Shown one piece after another: positions 1 through 8,437 of a stretch of DNA of 64,000 nucleotides. The stretch spans positions 22,375 to 86,374 of the forward strand of contig CALBLK010000030.1 of assembly GCA_937895845.1 (NCBI GenBank), given 5' to 3'. Position numbers and translations under genes: made by a program. A model generated the notes under the pieces. That model had not been told where the DNA came from, ran no database searches, and saw only the letters and a list, made by a program, of their open reading frames with translations. Within the stretch, counting starts at the first letter, position 1, and each line of letters opens with the position of its first letter. Source of the stretch: an uncultured Prevotella sp. GTDB taxonomy: Bacteria; Bacteroidota; Bacteroidia; Bacteroidales; Bacteroidaceae.

Positions 1-888
1 GACATGACAGACTGCGCAAAGAGCATCATCCAGCAGCCACCGCTCGACGGCACCAAGCTGGCCCTGTGGGTCTATCTGATGACAGGCGTGCAGACAGGCA
101 TCGGCAAGAGCGGGCTCTACGAGGTGCGCCATGGTGACTACCGTCACCTGTGGAACGGCGGATGCCACAATCTGGCGGCCAACTCTGAGTACCAGACGCG
201 CCTGCTCTTCAACGAATACAACCTGCAACTGATCGAGGAGGGCTGCACGCTGAAGGACAACTGCATCCGCACTTGGTTCTTTGTCAACGACGTTGACCTG
301 AACTATGGCGGTGTGGTCAGGGCCCGCAACCAGTACTTCTTTACCCAGGGCCTCACGTCAAAGACCCACTTCATCGCCTCTACGGGCATTGGCGGGCGGC
401 AGGCCGACCCCAATGTGCTGGCCCAGATGGACAACTATGCGGTGGCTGGCATCGACAAGGAGCAGGTGTCGTTCCTCTATGCCCCGACACACCTTAACCG
501 CACCAGCGACTATGGGGTGAGCTTCGAGCGTGGCACCATGGTGGACTACCAGGACCGCCGGCAGGTGTTTATCTCGGGCACGGCGAGCATCAACAACAAG
601 GGTGAGATTGTTTACCCCAAGGACATCCGCAAGCAGACGCACCGTATGTGGGAGAATGTGGAGGCCCTGCTGGCCGAAGCTGACTGTACCATGGAGGATG
701 TGGGCGTGATGGTGGTCTACCTGCGCGACACGGCAGACTACCAGGTGGTGAGCCGTCTCTTCGCCGAACGCTTTAAGGGCAAGCCCTATGTCATTGTGCA
801 TGCCCCCGTGTGCCGGCCGGGATGGCTGATTGAGATGGAGTGCATGGCTGTACGCAAGACACACCACCCACAATACAAGGCTTTCTAA
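1..888 (+). CDS. Rid-superfamily protein with chorismatase-like architecture (5' partial)
   Basis: The frame is open from base 1, so the gene probably begins upstream; the first visible Met is at base 4. The C-terminal ~110 residues form a Rid (YjgF/YER057c) domain: FISGTASI, then HRMWENVEALL, and the closing CRPGWLIEMECMAV, which matches the Arg and Glu positions of Rid enzymes. The N-terminal part (TWFFVNDVDLNYGG, a following Arg/Asn-Gln-Tyr-Phe stretch, then FLYAPTHLNRTSDYG) resembles the N-terminal half of FkbO/Hyg5/XanB2 chorismatases, which use the same fold to hydrolyse chorismate. The stop is 11 nt before ccsA, so the two may be cotranscribed. Chorismatase activity is inference; a plain Rid-type deaminase or a protein of unknown function are the alternatives. 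Confidence 0.6.
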   Translation, partial: DMTDCAKSIIQQPPLDGTKLALWVYLMTGVQTGIGKSGLYEVRHGDYRHLWNGGCHNLAANSEYQTRLLFNEYNLQLIEEGCTLKDNCIRTWFFVNDVDLNYGGVVRARNQYFFTQGLTSKTHFIASTGIGGRQADPNVLAQMDNYAVAGIDKEQVSFLYAPTHLNRTSDYGVSFERGTMVDYQDRRQVFISGTASINNKGEIVYPKDIRKQTHRMWENVEALLAEADCTMEDVGVMVVYLRDTADYQVVSRLFAERFKGKPYVIVHAPVCRPGWLIEMECMAVRKTHHPQYKAF

Positions 889-899
889 ACAGACCTTGC

Positions 900-2912
900 A
901 TGAAGCTTGTCAGCCAGTTGTTGAGACTGTTGTTCGTTGCAACCATAGGGGTGTTGGGCGCTGCCACGTTTGTCGAGCAGGCCCAAGGCCCCTCGTTTGC
1001 TGCCGCCCACATTTACCACACGTGGTGGTTCTTCCTGCTGTGGGCGGCGCTGGCTGCGGTGTCTGTCGCCGCCATCTGGCAGCATAAACTGTGGCAGCGC
1101 ACGGCTGTCATGATGCTCCACGGTTCGCTACTGGTCATCCTCGTTGGTGCGGCCACAACATTCTTGACCGCGCGCGAGGGCAGGCTCCACCTGCGCAAGG
1201 GGGCGCCAGCCAGACAGTTTGTTCTTGACGGGGGGCAGGCAACGGAAGCGTTGCCTTTCAGGGAGATGGTGCTTGACAGCTTCCGTGTCGTGTGCTATCC
1301 GGGAACGGCGGCGCCGCAGGACTTCGTGAGCCAGGTGTCCTGCCACCGGGCCGATGGTACAATCCTTCGCGCCACTATCTCGATGAACCACATTCTGCAA
1401 GCCGGAGGCTACCGCTTCTACCAGTCGTCGTTTGACCCGGACATGGAGGGCACTGTCCTCTCGGTCAACTACGACCCCTGGGGCACGCCTGTCACCTACT
1501 CTGGCTATGCGCTGTTCGCACTGTCGGCCATCCTTGTGCTGTGCGGAAGGCGCGAGACCTTCCGCCGGCTGCTGCGGTCGCCGCTGCTGCGCAAGGGGGC
1601 TGTGGCCACGCTCTTGCTGGGCGCGATGGGCGCACCGTCGCCGGCTGGCGCCCGAAGCGTGCCCACCATCCAGGCGGACAGGGCCGCACGGCTGGCCCGT
1701 ATGCCTGTCATTTATAACGACCGTGTGGCCCCGCTCAGCACGCTGGCCCACGATTTCACCATCAAGTTGTATGGCAAGAGCAGTTACAAGGGACTGACTG
1801 CAGAGCAGGTGGTTTACGGATGGATGAAAAGGCCTGACGCATGGAAGGACGAACCCATGCTGCTCGTCAAGGACGGCGCTTTGCGCCAGCGGCTGGGTAT
1901 CAGCGGAAAATATGCGCGGCTGGCCGACCTCTTCGACCGCAACGGCCAGTACCGTCTGCAACCGCTCATCGAGCAGGGGCAGGATAGCAAGGCTGTGCGC
2001 GAGCTCGACGAGAAGGTGGGCATCATCCTGATGCTCACAAACGGTTCGCTTGTAAAGCCCGCCACAGGTATGGCTGTGTCAGACCAGCACATATCAGCGG
2101 AGATTCTGTATAACAACATTCCCTTTGCCAAATGGCTCGCCATGGGCAATCTTGCCCTGGGGACGCTCATGTTTCTTGTGCTGCTGGCACCAGGCCGGAC
2201 TTGGCACCGCTGGATGTATGTGGCTGGACTGCCGCTGGCTTGCCTGTCTTTCGCCGCGACAGTGTTCTGCTTCGGACTGCGCTGGTACATCAGCGGGCAG
2301 GTGCCGCTGGGCAATGGCTACGAAACCATGCTTTTCATGGCCCTCTGTGTCATGGCAGTGGCTTTGGTCCTGTGCCGCAGGTTCGCCGTGGCTGTGCCCT
2401 TTGGTTTCCTGCTCTCGGGCTTCACGCTGCTCGTGGCGTTTCTCGGAGAGATGAATCCGCAAATCACGCCGCTCATGCCTGTGCTCCAGTCGCCGCTGCT
2501 CTCAGCCCACGTGAGTGTCATCATGATGGCCTACGCGCTGCTGGCTTTCACCATGATTTGTGGCATTGCCGGCCTGTTGCAGCACCGCTTCCGCCGCGCC
2601 CCACAGGTGGAGCGGCTCACGCTGCTGTCGCGACTGATGCTCTATCCGGCCGTGTTTCTGCTGGCCGCAGGCATCTTTCTCGGTGCCGTGTGGGCCAATG
2701 TGTCATGGGGCAGATACTGGAGCTGGGACCCCAAGGAGGTGTGGGCGCTCATCACGATGCTTGTCTATGCCGTTCCGCTCCATCGCTCCGCCTTTTGGCA
2801 GACTGACACTCCGGTGCGCTACCATGCCTATATGGTGGCGGCCTTTCTCACCGTTCTGATGACCTATTTCGGCGTGAACTACTTTCTGGGCGGTATGCAC
2901 GGATATGCCTGA
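900..2912 (+). CDS. ccsA: Cytochrome c biogenesis protein, ResB-CcsA fusion (system II)
   Basis: This 670-residue membrane protein should export haem and attach it to apocytochromes c outside the inner membrane. The N-terminal ~230 residues are ResB-like: membrane helices at about 8-28, 39-58 and 72-88, a periplasmic beta-rich part with FYQSSFDPDMEGT, and a further helix. A ~170-residue periplasmic linker follows. The C-terminal ~250 residues are CcsA: several helices, the haem-handling signature WGRYWSWDPKEVWA, and conserved His residues near SAHVSV and PLHRSAFW. The frame is open 60 nt further upstream (base 840), but that part overlaps the previous gene and is not protein-like, so ATG 900 is chosen. 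It converges on serB with 16 bp between stops. Bacteroidetes often carry this fusion beside nrfHA; those genes would lie left of the window. Confidence 0.9.
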   Translation: MKLVSQLLRLLFVATIGVLGAATFVEQAQGPSFAAAHIYHTWWFFLLWAALAAVSVAAIWQHKLWQRTAVMMLHGSLLVILVGAATTFLTAREGRLHLRKGAPARQFVLDGGQATEALPFREMVLDSFRVVCYPGTAAPQDFVSQVSCHRADGTILRATISMNHILQAGGYRFYQSSFDPDMEGTVLSVNYDPWGTPVTYSGYALFALSAILVLCGRRETFRRLLRSPLLRKGAVATLLLGAMGAPSPAGARSVPTIQADRAARLARMPVIYNDRVAPLSTLAHDFTIKLYGKSSYKGLTAEQVVYGWMKRPDAWKDEPMLLVKDGALRQRLGISGKYARLADLFDRNGQYRLQPLIEQGQDSKAVRELDEKVGIILMLTNGSLVKPATGMAVSDQHISAEILYNNIPFAKWLAMGNLALGTLMFLVLLAPGRTWHRWMYVAGLPLACLSFAATVFCFGLRWYISGQVPLGNGYETMLFMALCVMAVALVLCRRFAVAVPFGFLLSGFTLLVAFLGEMNPQITPLMPVLQSPLLSAHVSVIMMAYALLAFTMICGIAGLLQHRFRRAPQVERLTLLSRLMLYPAVFLLAAGIFLGAVWANVSWGRYWSWDPKEVWALITMLVYAVPLHRSAFWQTDTPVRYHAYMVAAFLTVLMTYFGVNYFLGGMHGYA

Positions 2913-2928
2913 CCGGCATCGGGGCAGC

Positions 2929-4179
2929 CTAAGCCTCGCTGATGTAGCTGTCCTTGAAACCGAGGAAGTAGAGTACACCGTCAAGCCCTATCGTGTTGAT
3001 AGACTGCTTGGCGTTAGCCTGCACACGTGGCTTGGCATGGAAGGCGATGCCCAGGCCGGCCTCTGAAATCATGGGCAGGTCGTTGGCCCCGTCGCCCACA
3101 GCGATGGTTTGGGCGAGGTCAACCTTTTCCACCTGCGCGATGAGCTTGAGCAGTTCGGCCTTGCGGTGGCCGTCAACGATGTCGCCCACATAGCGTCCGG
3201 TCAGTTTGCCGTTGCCGTCAATCTCCAGTTCGTTGGCATACATATAGTCAATGTTGTAGCGCCGCTGCAGGTATTCGCCAAAATAAGTGAACCCTCCGCT
3301 GAGGATGGCAATCTTATAGCCATAGCGCTTGAGCACGGACATCAGCCGGTCAACGCCCTCGGTGATGGGAAGGTGTTCGGCAATCTCTCTCATCACCCTG
3401 ACATCAAGTCCCTTGAGCAGGGCCACGCGCTGGCGGAAACTCTCCTTGAAATCAATCTCGCCCCTCATGGCCCGCTCGGTGATGGCTTTCACCCGGTCTC
3501 CCACGCCGGCCCGTTCGGCCAGCTCGTCGATGCACTCGGTCTGAATGAGCGTGGAGTCCATGTCAAAGCAAATGAGCCTGCGCATGCGGCGGAACATGTT
3601 GTCGCGCTGGAGGGAGAAGTCAAACTCCATTTCCGAAGACAGCCGCATGAGCTTTGACTGCATATCCCCCAGGTTGTGCGGAGTGCCGCGGAGCGAGAAC
3701 TCGATGCATGCCCTCACGTTGCGCTCGGGGTTCTTGATGCTTTGCCGGCCGGTGAGCCTGAGGATGGAGTCGATGTTCAGTCCCTGCTCGCTGATAACAA
3801 GTGTGGCGGCCGCTATCTGTCCTGCCGACAGGCTGCGGCCGATGATGGTGAGGATATAGCGGTTCTTGCCCTGCCCGTTCACCCACTCCTCGTACTTCTC
3901 GTCGTCTATGGGCTTGAAGTCAATGTTGACATTCAGCTCGGTGGCCTTGAACAGCAGCTCCTTCATCACCTGGCCCGACTGCCGCTCGCTGATGCGGATA
4001 AGGATGCCCAGCGACAGCGTGCTGTGGATGTCGGCCTGGCCGATGTCGAGAATCTTCGCGTCGTGACGGGCAAGTATCTCCATCACGGAGGCTGTCAGCC
4101 CCGGGCGGTCCTGCCCGGTGATGCCAATCAGAATCTGTTCTTCCATGTCCTTTTCTGTTTGTCCTTTGTAACAGTTCAT
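2929..4179 (-). CDS. serB: Phosphoserine phosphatase with ACT-type N-terminus
   Basis: Last gene of the aromatic operon; it makes L-serine from phosphoserine. The N-terminal half holds two ACT-like regulatory repeats (from GITGQDRPGLTA and from LTIIGRSLSAGQ). The HAD phosphatase begins at CFDMDSTLIQTE, with the nucleophile Asp206 and acid/base Asp208 counted from the longer start, and ends with the Mg-binding VGDGANDLPM. The ATG at 4179 overlaps the tyrA stop by 4 bp (ATGA). A second in-frame ATG at 4146 is preceded by an AAAAGGAC stretch and gives the MEEQIL start typical of the family, so the true start may be 4146. A Ser gene at the end of a Phe/Tyr operon is not required by the pathway; coupling through shared promoter control is inferred. 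Confidence 0.92.
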   Translation of the reverse strand: MNCYKGQTEKDMEEQILIGITGQDRPGLTASVMEILARHDAKILDIGQADIHSTLSLGILIRISERQSGQVMKELLFKATELNVNIDFKPIDDEKYEEWVNGQGKNRYILTIIGRSLSAGQIAAATLVISEQGLNIDSILRLTGRQSIKNPERNVRACIEFSLRGTPHNLGDMQSKLMRLSSEMEFDFSLQRDNMFRRMRRLICFDMDSTLIQTECIDELAERAGVGDRVKAITERAMRGEIDFKESFRQRVALLKGLDVRVMREIAEHLPITEGVDRLMSVLKRYGYKIAILSGGFTYFGEYLQRRYNIDYMYANELEIDGNGKLTGRYVGDIVDGHRKAELLKLIAQVEKVDLAQTIAVGDGANDLPMISEAGLGIAFHAKPRVQANAKQSINTIGLDGVLYFLGFKDSYISEA

Positions 4180-4973
4180 CCCCTCATCGCCTCGATGTCG
4201 GCTTTCACATTGCTGCGGATTCTGCCGAGATAGGCTTTCATCCCGCTGGCATCCTTGCGGTCAATGATGTCAAGCAGTGAGGTCAGCTCGTTGCGTATCC
4301 GCGCCACCTGCTCGCTCGTATAGGGGTTGAAAAGGATTTCCTGCAGCAGGTAGTCGTCCTCGTTGAGCACGCCCTTGGCAATCTTCATGTGGCGCTTGAA
4401 TGTGGTTCCCGGCGCGTCCTGGTGCTTCATCACGGCGGCAAACACAAACGTGGAGACAAAGGGGATGCTCAGCGAGTAGGCCACTGTGCGGTCGTGCTCC
4501 TCGAAGGTGTACTCGTAGATGCTCAGTCCCAGCCTCTGGTAAAGGTCTTTGAAGAAGATGCGTCCCATGTAGTCGCCCTCGCTGATGATGATGGCGTTCT
4601 CCTCGGAGAGCTGCTGGAGGTTGGCAAAGGTGGGGCCGAACATGGGGTGGGTTGACACATAGGGGTGTCCGCACTGTCCGTAAAACGCCTTGAGTCCGGT
4701 TTTCACCGACGAGATGTCACTGACGATGCAGTCGGCGGGCAGGAAGGGTAGCACCTCCTCGAAAGCCGGAATGGTGAACTTCACCGTAACGGCATTGATG
4801 ACCAGCTCGGGGGCAAACGCTCTCACTTCTTCGAGCGCGGTGAGGCGCTGGCAGTTATAGGTGAACCTCATCCGCCTGGGGTCTTTCTCATAGACCGCCG
4901 TCTCGTGGTCGAAGCTCAGCAGGTCCAGGAAGAAGCTCCCCATCTTTCCGGCTCCCATGACTAAGATTTTCAT
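4176..4973 (-). CDS. tyrA: Prephenate dehydrogenase
   Basis: This 265-residue cytosolic enzyme oxidises prephenate to 4-hydroxyphenylpyruvate, the tyrosine branch. The NAD(P) Rossmann motif GAGKMG lies at residues 7-12. SSVKTG and STHPMFGP, the latter with the conserved active-site His region, follow in the family order, and the C-terminal half is helical. The frame stays open to 5105, but the upstream residues are Arg/Ala-rich shadow of the previous gene. ATG 4973 sits just after an AAAGGGCG ribosome site and gives the expected MKILVMGAG start. It lies 13 nt after the DAHP synthase stop and overlaps serB by 4 bp. Confidence 0.92.
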   Translation of the reverse strand: MKILVMGAGKMGSFFLDLLSFDHETAVYEKDPRRMRFTYNCQRLTALEEVRAFAPELVINAVTVKFTIPAFEEVLPFLPADCIVSDISSVKTGLKAFYGQCGHPYVSTHPMFGPTFANLQQLSEENAIIISEGDYMGRIFFKDLYQRLGLSIYEYTFEEHDRTVAYSLSIPFVSTFVFAAVMKHQDAPGTTFKRHMKIAKGVLNEDDYLLQEILFNPYTSEQVARIRNELTSLLDIIDRKDASGMKAYLGRIRSNVKADIEAMRG

Positions 4974-4986
4974 CGCCCTTTGCCCT

Positions 4987-6051
4987 TTATTTGTTGATAA
5001 TCTCCATCTGCTGGCGCACGGACTCCTCGTGGATGCTCTCGAACACCTTGGCCATAAACAGGGCGCCCATGCCACAGAGCGCGCCCTGGGCGCCGCGCTT
5101 CTCAAGTATCTCGCTGTAACGGGCGGTTTGCAGCACGGTCATGTTGTGCTCCTTCTTGTACTGTCCTATCTCCCGGCAAACGCGCATACGCTTGGCCAAG
5201 AGGTCAATCAGCTGGTTGTCAAGCTCGTCAATCTGCTTGCGCAACATGCTGATGCCCTCGGTGCTCACCGTCTCGTCGCGCACCACAAGGAGGTTCAGTA
5301 TGTAGTCGAGCACATCGGGTGTCACCTGCTGCTTGGCGTCGCTCCAAGCCTTGTCGGGGTCGCAGTGGCTTTCTATTATCAGACCGTCGAAGCCCAGGTC
5401 CATGGCCTGCTGGCACAGCGGCGCAATCAGTTCGCGGCGGCCGCCGATGTGGCTGGGGTCGCAGAACATGGGGAGCTCGGGTATGCGCCGGTGCAGTTCG
5501 ATGGGAATCTGCCACATTGGCAGGTTGCGGTATATCTTCTTGTCGTAGCTGGAGAAGCCGCGGTGAATGGCGGCCATGCGCTTCACGCCGGCCTGGTTGA
5601 TGCGCTCCATGGCACCAATCCATAGCTCCAGGTCGGGGTTGACCGGGTTTTTCACCAGCACAGGCACGTCAACGCCTCTCAGCGAATCGGCCAAAGACTG
5701 CATGGCAAAGGGGTTTGCCGAGGTGCGGGCGCCCACCCAGAGGATGTCAACGCCATACTTCAGGGCCAGTTCAACGTGCTCGGGCGTGGCCACCTCGGTG
5801 GCCACCTGCATGCCTGTCTCCTCCTTTACCAGCTTCAGCCATGGCAGTGCCTTCTCGCCGTTGCCCTCAAAGCCGCCGGGCTTTGTGCGCGGTTTCCAAA
5901 CGCCGGCACGGAAAATCCTGAAGCCACGCGAGGCCAGCTGCCTGGCCGTGCTGATCACCTGCTCCTCGGTCTCGGCCGAACAGGGGCCGGCAATCACCAC
6001 GGGGCGCTCTTGCTCACTCAACAGATTGAGAGGTTGTAGTTCTAATTCCAT
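4987..6051 (-). CDS. aroF: Bifunctional DAHP synthase / chorismate mutase
   Basis: This 354-residue fusion covers the first committed step of the shikimate pathway and the branch-point step to prephenate. Residues ~1-255 are a type I-beta DAHP synthase (VIAGPCSAE, FRAGVWKPRTKPGGFEG, ILWVGARTSANPF, FCDPSHIGG). Residues ~265-350 are an AroQ-class chorismate mutase helix bundle (LRKQIDELDNQLIDLLAKR and the following VCREIGQYK). Such fusions are common in Bacteroidetes; the mutase domain often doubles as the prephenate-sensing feedback element of the synthase. It lies 29 nt after the aminotransferase stop and 13 nt before tyrA, so it is inside the operon. The symbol aroF is a convenience; aroA or pheB naming is equally used. 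Confidence 0.93.
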   Translation of the reverse strand: MELELQPLNLLSEQERPVVIAGPCSAETEEQVISTARQLASRGFRIFRAGVWKPRTKPGGFEGNGEKALPWLKLVKEETGMQVATEVATPEHVELALKYGVDILWVGARTSANPFAMQSLADSLRGVDVPVLVKNPVNPDLELWIGAMERINQAGVKRMAAIHRGFSSYDKKIYRNLPMWQIPIELHRRIPELPMFCDPSHIGGRRELIAPLCQQAMDLGFDGLIIESHCDPDKAWSDAKQQVTPDVLDYILNLLVVRDETVSTEGISMLRKQIDELDNQLIDLLAKRMRVCREIGQYKKEHNMTVLQTARYSEILEKRGAQGALCGMGALFMAKVFESIHEESVRQQMEIINK

Positions 6052-6080
6052 AGGATATATCGTTTTTTAATGTTTCACTG

Positions 6081-7262
6081 TCAGACCATTGCCTTCACCC
6101 TGGCAAGAGCCTCTTCCATCTTGTCTTCCTTGGCGCAGAGTGATATGCGCACATATCTGTTGCCGTTGCTGCCAAAGATGAAGCCGGGCGTGATGAACAC
6201 CCGGGCCTCGTGAAGCGCCCTTTCGGTAAGCTGCTCGCTGTCGGCACAGCTGTCGGGAATGCGCCCCCAGAGGAACATGCCCACCTGTGAGGGGTCGAAA
6301 GTGCAGCCCAGCGCTGTCATGATGGCTTCGGCATACTTGCGCCGCCGGGCGTATGTGTCGATGTTGGCCTGGCTGTGCCACTGCCTGTCATTGCGAAAAG
6401 CCTCGGCTGCCGCCAGCTGGATTGCGCGGAAGGTGCCGCTGTCAATGTTGCTCTTGATTTTCAGAATCCAGCTGATGAAGGTGGGGTTCGAGGCACACAG
6501 GCCCACGCGCCATCCCGGCATGTTGTGGCTCTTGGACATGGAGTTGAACTCGATGCAGCAGTCCTTGGCCCCGGGCACCTGGAGCAGTGACATGGGCTTG
6601 TTGTTGAGGATAAAGGAATAGGGGTTGTCGTTGACCACAACGATGTGGTGCCTCCGGGCAAAGTCAGCGAGACGTTCATAAGTGTCACGCCGGGCGTTGC
6701 CGCCTGTCGGCATGTTAGGGTAGTTGGTCCACATCAGCCTCACCTTGCCCAGGTCCATCTGTTCCAGCTCGTCGAAGTCGGGCTGCCAGCCGTTGTCCCC
6801 GCGAAGGTTGTAGTTAACGACCTTCGCACCGAGAATCTTGCTCAGCGAAGTGTAGGTGGGATAGCCGGGGTTGGGCACCAGCACCTCTTCGCCGGGATTG
6901 ACAAAGGCCAGGGTGACGTGGAGGATTCCCTCTTTCGAGCCAATGAGTGGCTGAATCTCGGTCTTGGGGTCGAGCCTCACGCCATACCACCTCTGGTAGA
7001 AATCGGCCATGGCCTCGCGCAGCTCGGGCGTGCCCGCCGTAGGCTGGTAGCCGTGGGTGTCGGGGCGCCGCGCCACCTCGCACAGGGTTTTGACGGTCTG
7101 TTCCGAAGGTGGCATGTCGGGACTTCCGATAGCCAGGCTGATGATGTCCCTGCCCTGGGCGTTCAGCCGGGCCACTTCCTTCAGCTTCCTGCTGAAGTAA
7201 TATTCGCTGACCAGTGCAAGGCGGTCGGCCGGTTGGATTGTGTTCATCTTTGCTTTTGTCAT
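6081..7262 (-). CDS. PLP-dependent class I/II aminotransferase, probably aromatic
   Basis: This 393-residue fold-type I aminotransferase has NPGYPTY, the substrate/cofactor contact NYPNMPTG, the Asp of VVVNDNPYS that holds the pyridine nitrogen, and the Schiff-base Lys in FNSMSKSHNMPGWRVG. Placed between pheA and the DAHP synthase, it most likely converts phenylpyruvate and 4-hydroxyphenylpyruvate to Phe and Tyr. Sequence alone cannot separate this from an LL-DAP or aspartate aminotransferase role. Two starts compete: ATG 7262 and ATG 7247 (MNTIQPADRLALV). The second looks more like family N-termini, but neither has a clear ribosome site. The gene begins 20 nt after the pheA stop. Confidence 0.85.
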   Translation of the reverse strand: MTKAKMNTIQPADRLALVSEYYFSRKLKEVARLNAQGRDIISLAIGSPDMPPSEQTVKTLCEVARRPDTHGYQPTAGTPELREAMADFYQRWYGVRLDPKTEIQPLIGSKEGILHVTLAFVNPGEEVLVPNPGYPTYTSLSKILGAKVVNYNLRGDNGWQPDFDELEQMDLGKVRLMWTNYPNMPTGGNARRDTYERLADFARRHHIVVVNDNPYSFILNNKPMSLLQVPGAKDCCIEFNSMSKSHNMPGWRVGLCASNPTFISWILKIKSNIDSGTFRAIQLAAAEAFRNDRQWHSQANIDTYARRRKYAEAIMTALGCTFDPSQVGMFLWGRIPDSCADSEQLTERALHEARVFITPGFIFGSNGNRYVRISLCAKEDKMEEALARVKAMV

Positions 7263-7282
7263 GTTTGAAAAATAGACAGGAG

Positions 7283-8113
7283 CTACTTGCTCTTGTACTC
7301 ACCCAGTATCCGCAGTTCGCGTGTCAGCGGCATGATGGCGTCGATGCACTGGCGGTAGCGTGTCACGCTGTCATAGGTCACGTCAACATAGAAGAGATAT
7401 TCCCATTCATGGCCGATGATGGGCAGCGACTGTATCTTGGTGAGATTGATCTTGTAGAACGACAGGATGCTGAGCACTTGCGAGAGCGAGCCTTCCTCAT
7501 GGGGCAGGGCAAACACCAGGCTCGACTTGTCCGTGCTGTCAACCTGACGGAGGGTGTCGGCTTTCTGGGGACTGCACACCACGAGGAAGCGGGTGAAATT
7601 GTGCTTGTTGTCCTCGATGTGGTCTTCCAGCACCTTCATGCCATAGATGCCGGCGGCCTCGGCACTGCATATAGCTGCCACTCCCCGGCACTGGTGCCTG
7701 GTGATATACTGGGCCGAACCGGCGGTGTCCTCGCTCTCGACTGCTTTCAGCCCGGGGTGGTTGGCCAGGAATCCGCGGCACTGCATCAGTGCAACAGGGT
7801 GGGAGTGGACCTCGCGCACCGTGTCCCAGGTGTCGTCGGGCATGCAGCAGATGCAGTGGGAAATGTGCAACTTGTGCTCGCCCACCACCGTTGTGCTGGA
7901 GTCGCGCAGCAGCTCGTAGTTGTGCAACAGGCTGCCTGCGATGGTGTTCTCAATGGCCAGCATGCCAATCACTGCGGGGTCGCGCTTGATGTTCTCAAAA
8001 ACTTGCTCAAACGTGGCGCAGCAGATGAGCTGCACTTGCTCTCCCTCAAAATACTGGTGTGAGGCGATGTCGTGAAACGACCCGTTCACTCCTTGTATGG
8101 CAATTCTCTTCAT
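7283..8113 (-). CDS. pheA: Prephenate dehydratase with ACT domain
   Basis: First structural gene of the aromatic operon: prephenate to phenylpyruvate. The 276 residues contain the dehydratase domain (IAIQGVNGSFHD at the start, IENTIAGSLLHNYELL, HNFTRFLVV with the conserved Thr-Arg-Phe) and a C-terminal ACT domain (SLVFALPHEEGSLSQVLSIL, then a segment resembling ESRP-type Phe sites but reading IQSLPI). No chorismate mutase is fused here, which fits the mutase being on the DAHP synthase. It lies immediately downstream of an attenuator hairpin and a Phe/Tyr-rich leader peptide, so transcription into the operon should rise when charged tRNA-Phe or tRNA-Tyr is scarce. Confidence 0.94.
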   Translation of the reverse strand: MKRIAIQGVNGSFHDIASHQYFEGEQVQLICCATFEQVFENIKRDPAVIGMLAIENTIAGSLLHNYELLRDSSTTVVGEHKLHISHCICCMPDDTWDTVREVHSHPVALMQCRGFLANHPGLKAVESEDTAGSAQYITRHQCRGVAAICSAEAAGIYGMKVLEDHIEDNKHNFTRFLVVCSPQKADTLRQVDSTDKSSLVFALPHEEGSLSQVLSILSFYKINLTKIQSLPIIGHEWEYLFYVDVTYDSVTRYRQCIDAIMPLTRELRILGEYKSK

Positions 8114-8146
8114 GTCCGTTACTGTTCAAGAGGTGTCACCCAACCA

Positions 8147-8180
8147 AAAGTCCCGCTTCTTGGGGTTGAAGCGGGACTTT
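8147..8180 (-). terminator. Attenuator hairpin upstream of pheA
   Basis: A perfect 13-bp inverted repeat (arms 8147-8159 and 8168-8180, 8-nt loop) ends in a short T-run on the minus strand (ACTTTTGG). It lies 44 nt after the leader-peptide stop and 33 nt before the pheA start codon, where an attenuator is expected. The T-run is short, so termination may be partial. It could alternatively act on translation of pheA. Confidence 0.8.
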
Positions 8181-8246
8181 GATGTTACATTTCATCTTGA
8201 TGTTTGTCTTGTAATAAGTTGAAATCACACGCAACTTCCCGCTCCA
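8168..8246 (-). promoter_or_regulatory. Candidate antiterminator pairing in the pheA leader
   Basis: In the minus-strand transcript, bases 8246-8237 (UGGAGCGGGA, inside the leader reading frame after the last Phe codon) can pair with 8167-8176 (the upstream arm of the terminator, UCCCGCUUC plus the next A). This gives 10 bp including one G-U. That pairing excludes the terminator. A ribosome stalled at the Phe/Tyr codons (8258-8284) leaves the segment free; a ribosome that reaches the stop at 8225 covers it. This is the geometry of classical attenuation. It was found by hand and not energy-calculated. Confidence 0.65.
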
Positions 8247-8302
8247 CAGCTCCCTGCAAAGTAAAAGTAAAAGCTAAAGAAGTACGTGCTGTATCTACTC
8301 AT
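8225..8302 (-). CDS. Phe/Tyr-rich leader peptide of the aromatic operon
   Basis: This 25-codon reading frame encodes a peptide with five Phe and four Tyr. Six of the Phe/Tyr codons fall in the run YFFSFYFYF (residues 7-15); the peptide ends in Gly/Ser/Cys-rich codons and TGA. It is too short for gene callers. It starts about 22 nt after the expected transcription start and is followed by the antiterminator/terminator pair and then pheA, the job of pheL/pheST-type leaders in enterobacteria. No strong Shine-Dalgarno is visible, as usual here. A 7-codon frame (8318-8295) ends across its start codon and might couple translation, but is more likely chance. Confidence 0.8.
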   Translation of the reverse strand: MSRYSTYFFSFYFYFAGSCGAGSCV

Positions 8303-8330
8303 TTTGTTTCTTTTTCATTGCTTTCACTTG

Positions 8331-8362
8331 CAAAAGTATAACATTTTGCTGAATCTCACAAA
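8331..8362 (-). promoter_or_regulatory. Promoter of the aromatic operon
   Basis: On the minus strand, TTTG (8362-8359), a 20-bp spacer, then TACTTTTG (8338-8331) match the Bacteroidetes sigma-ABfr consensus TTTG/TAnnTTTG. Transcription should start near 8325, giving a ~210-nt leader before pheA. Confidence 0.75.
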
Positions 8363-8437
8363 TAAAAGGAAAGTTTTTTAGCTGTTTTTACAGTGCAGCT
8401 ACTGTCATGTGCACGACGGAGCCGTTCCTCATGACGG

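Noticed and set aside
8295..8318. 7-codon frame MKKKQNE before the leader peptide
   Set aside because: It starts only a few nt from the expected transcript start, has no Phe or Tyr and is in another frame; translation coupling cannot be excluded but there is no evidence for it.
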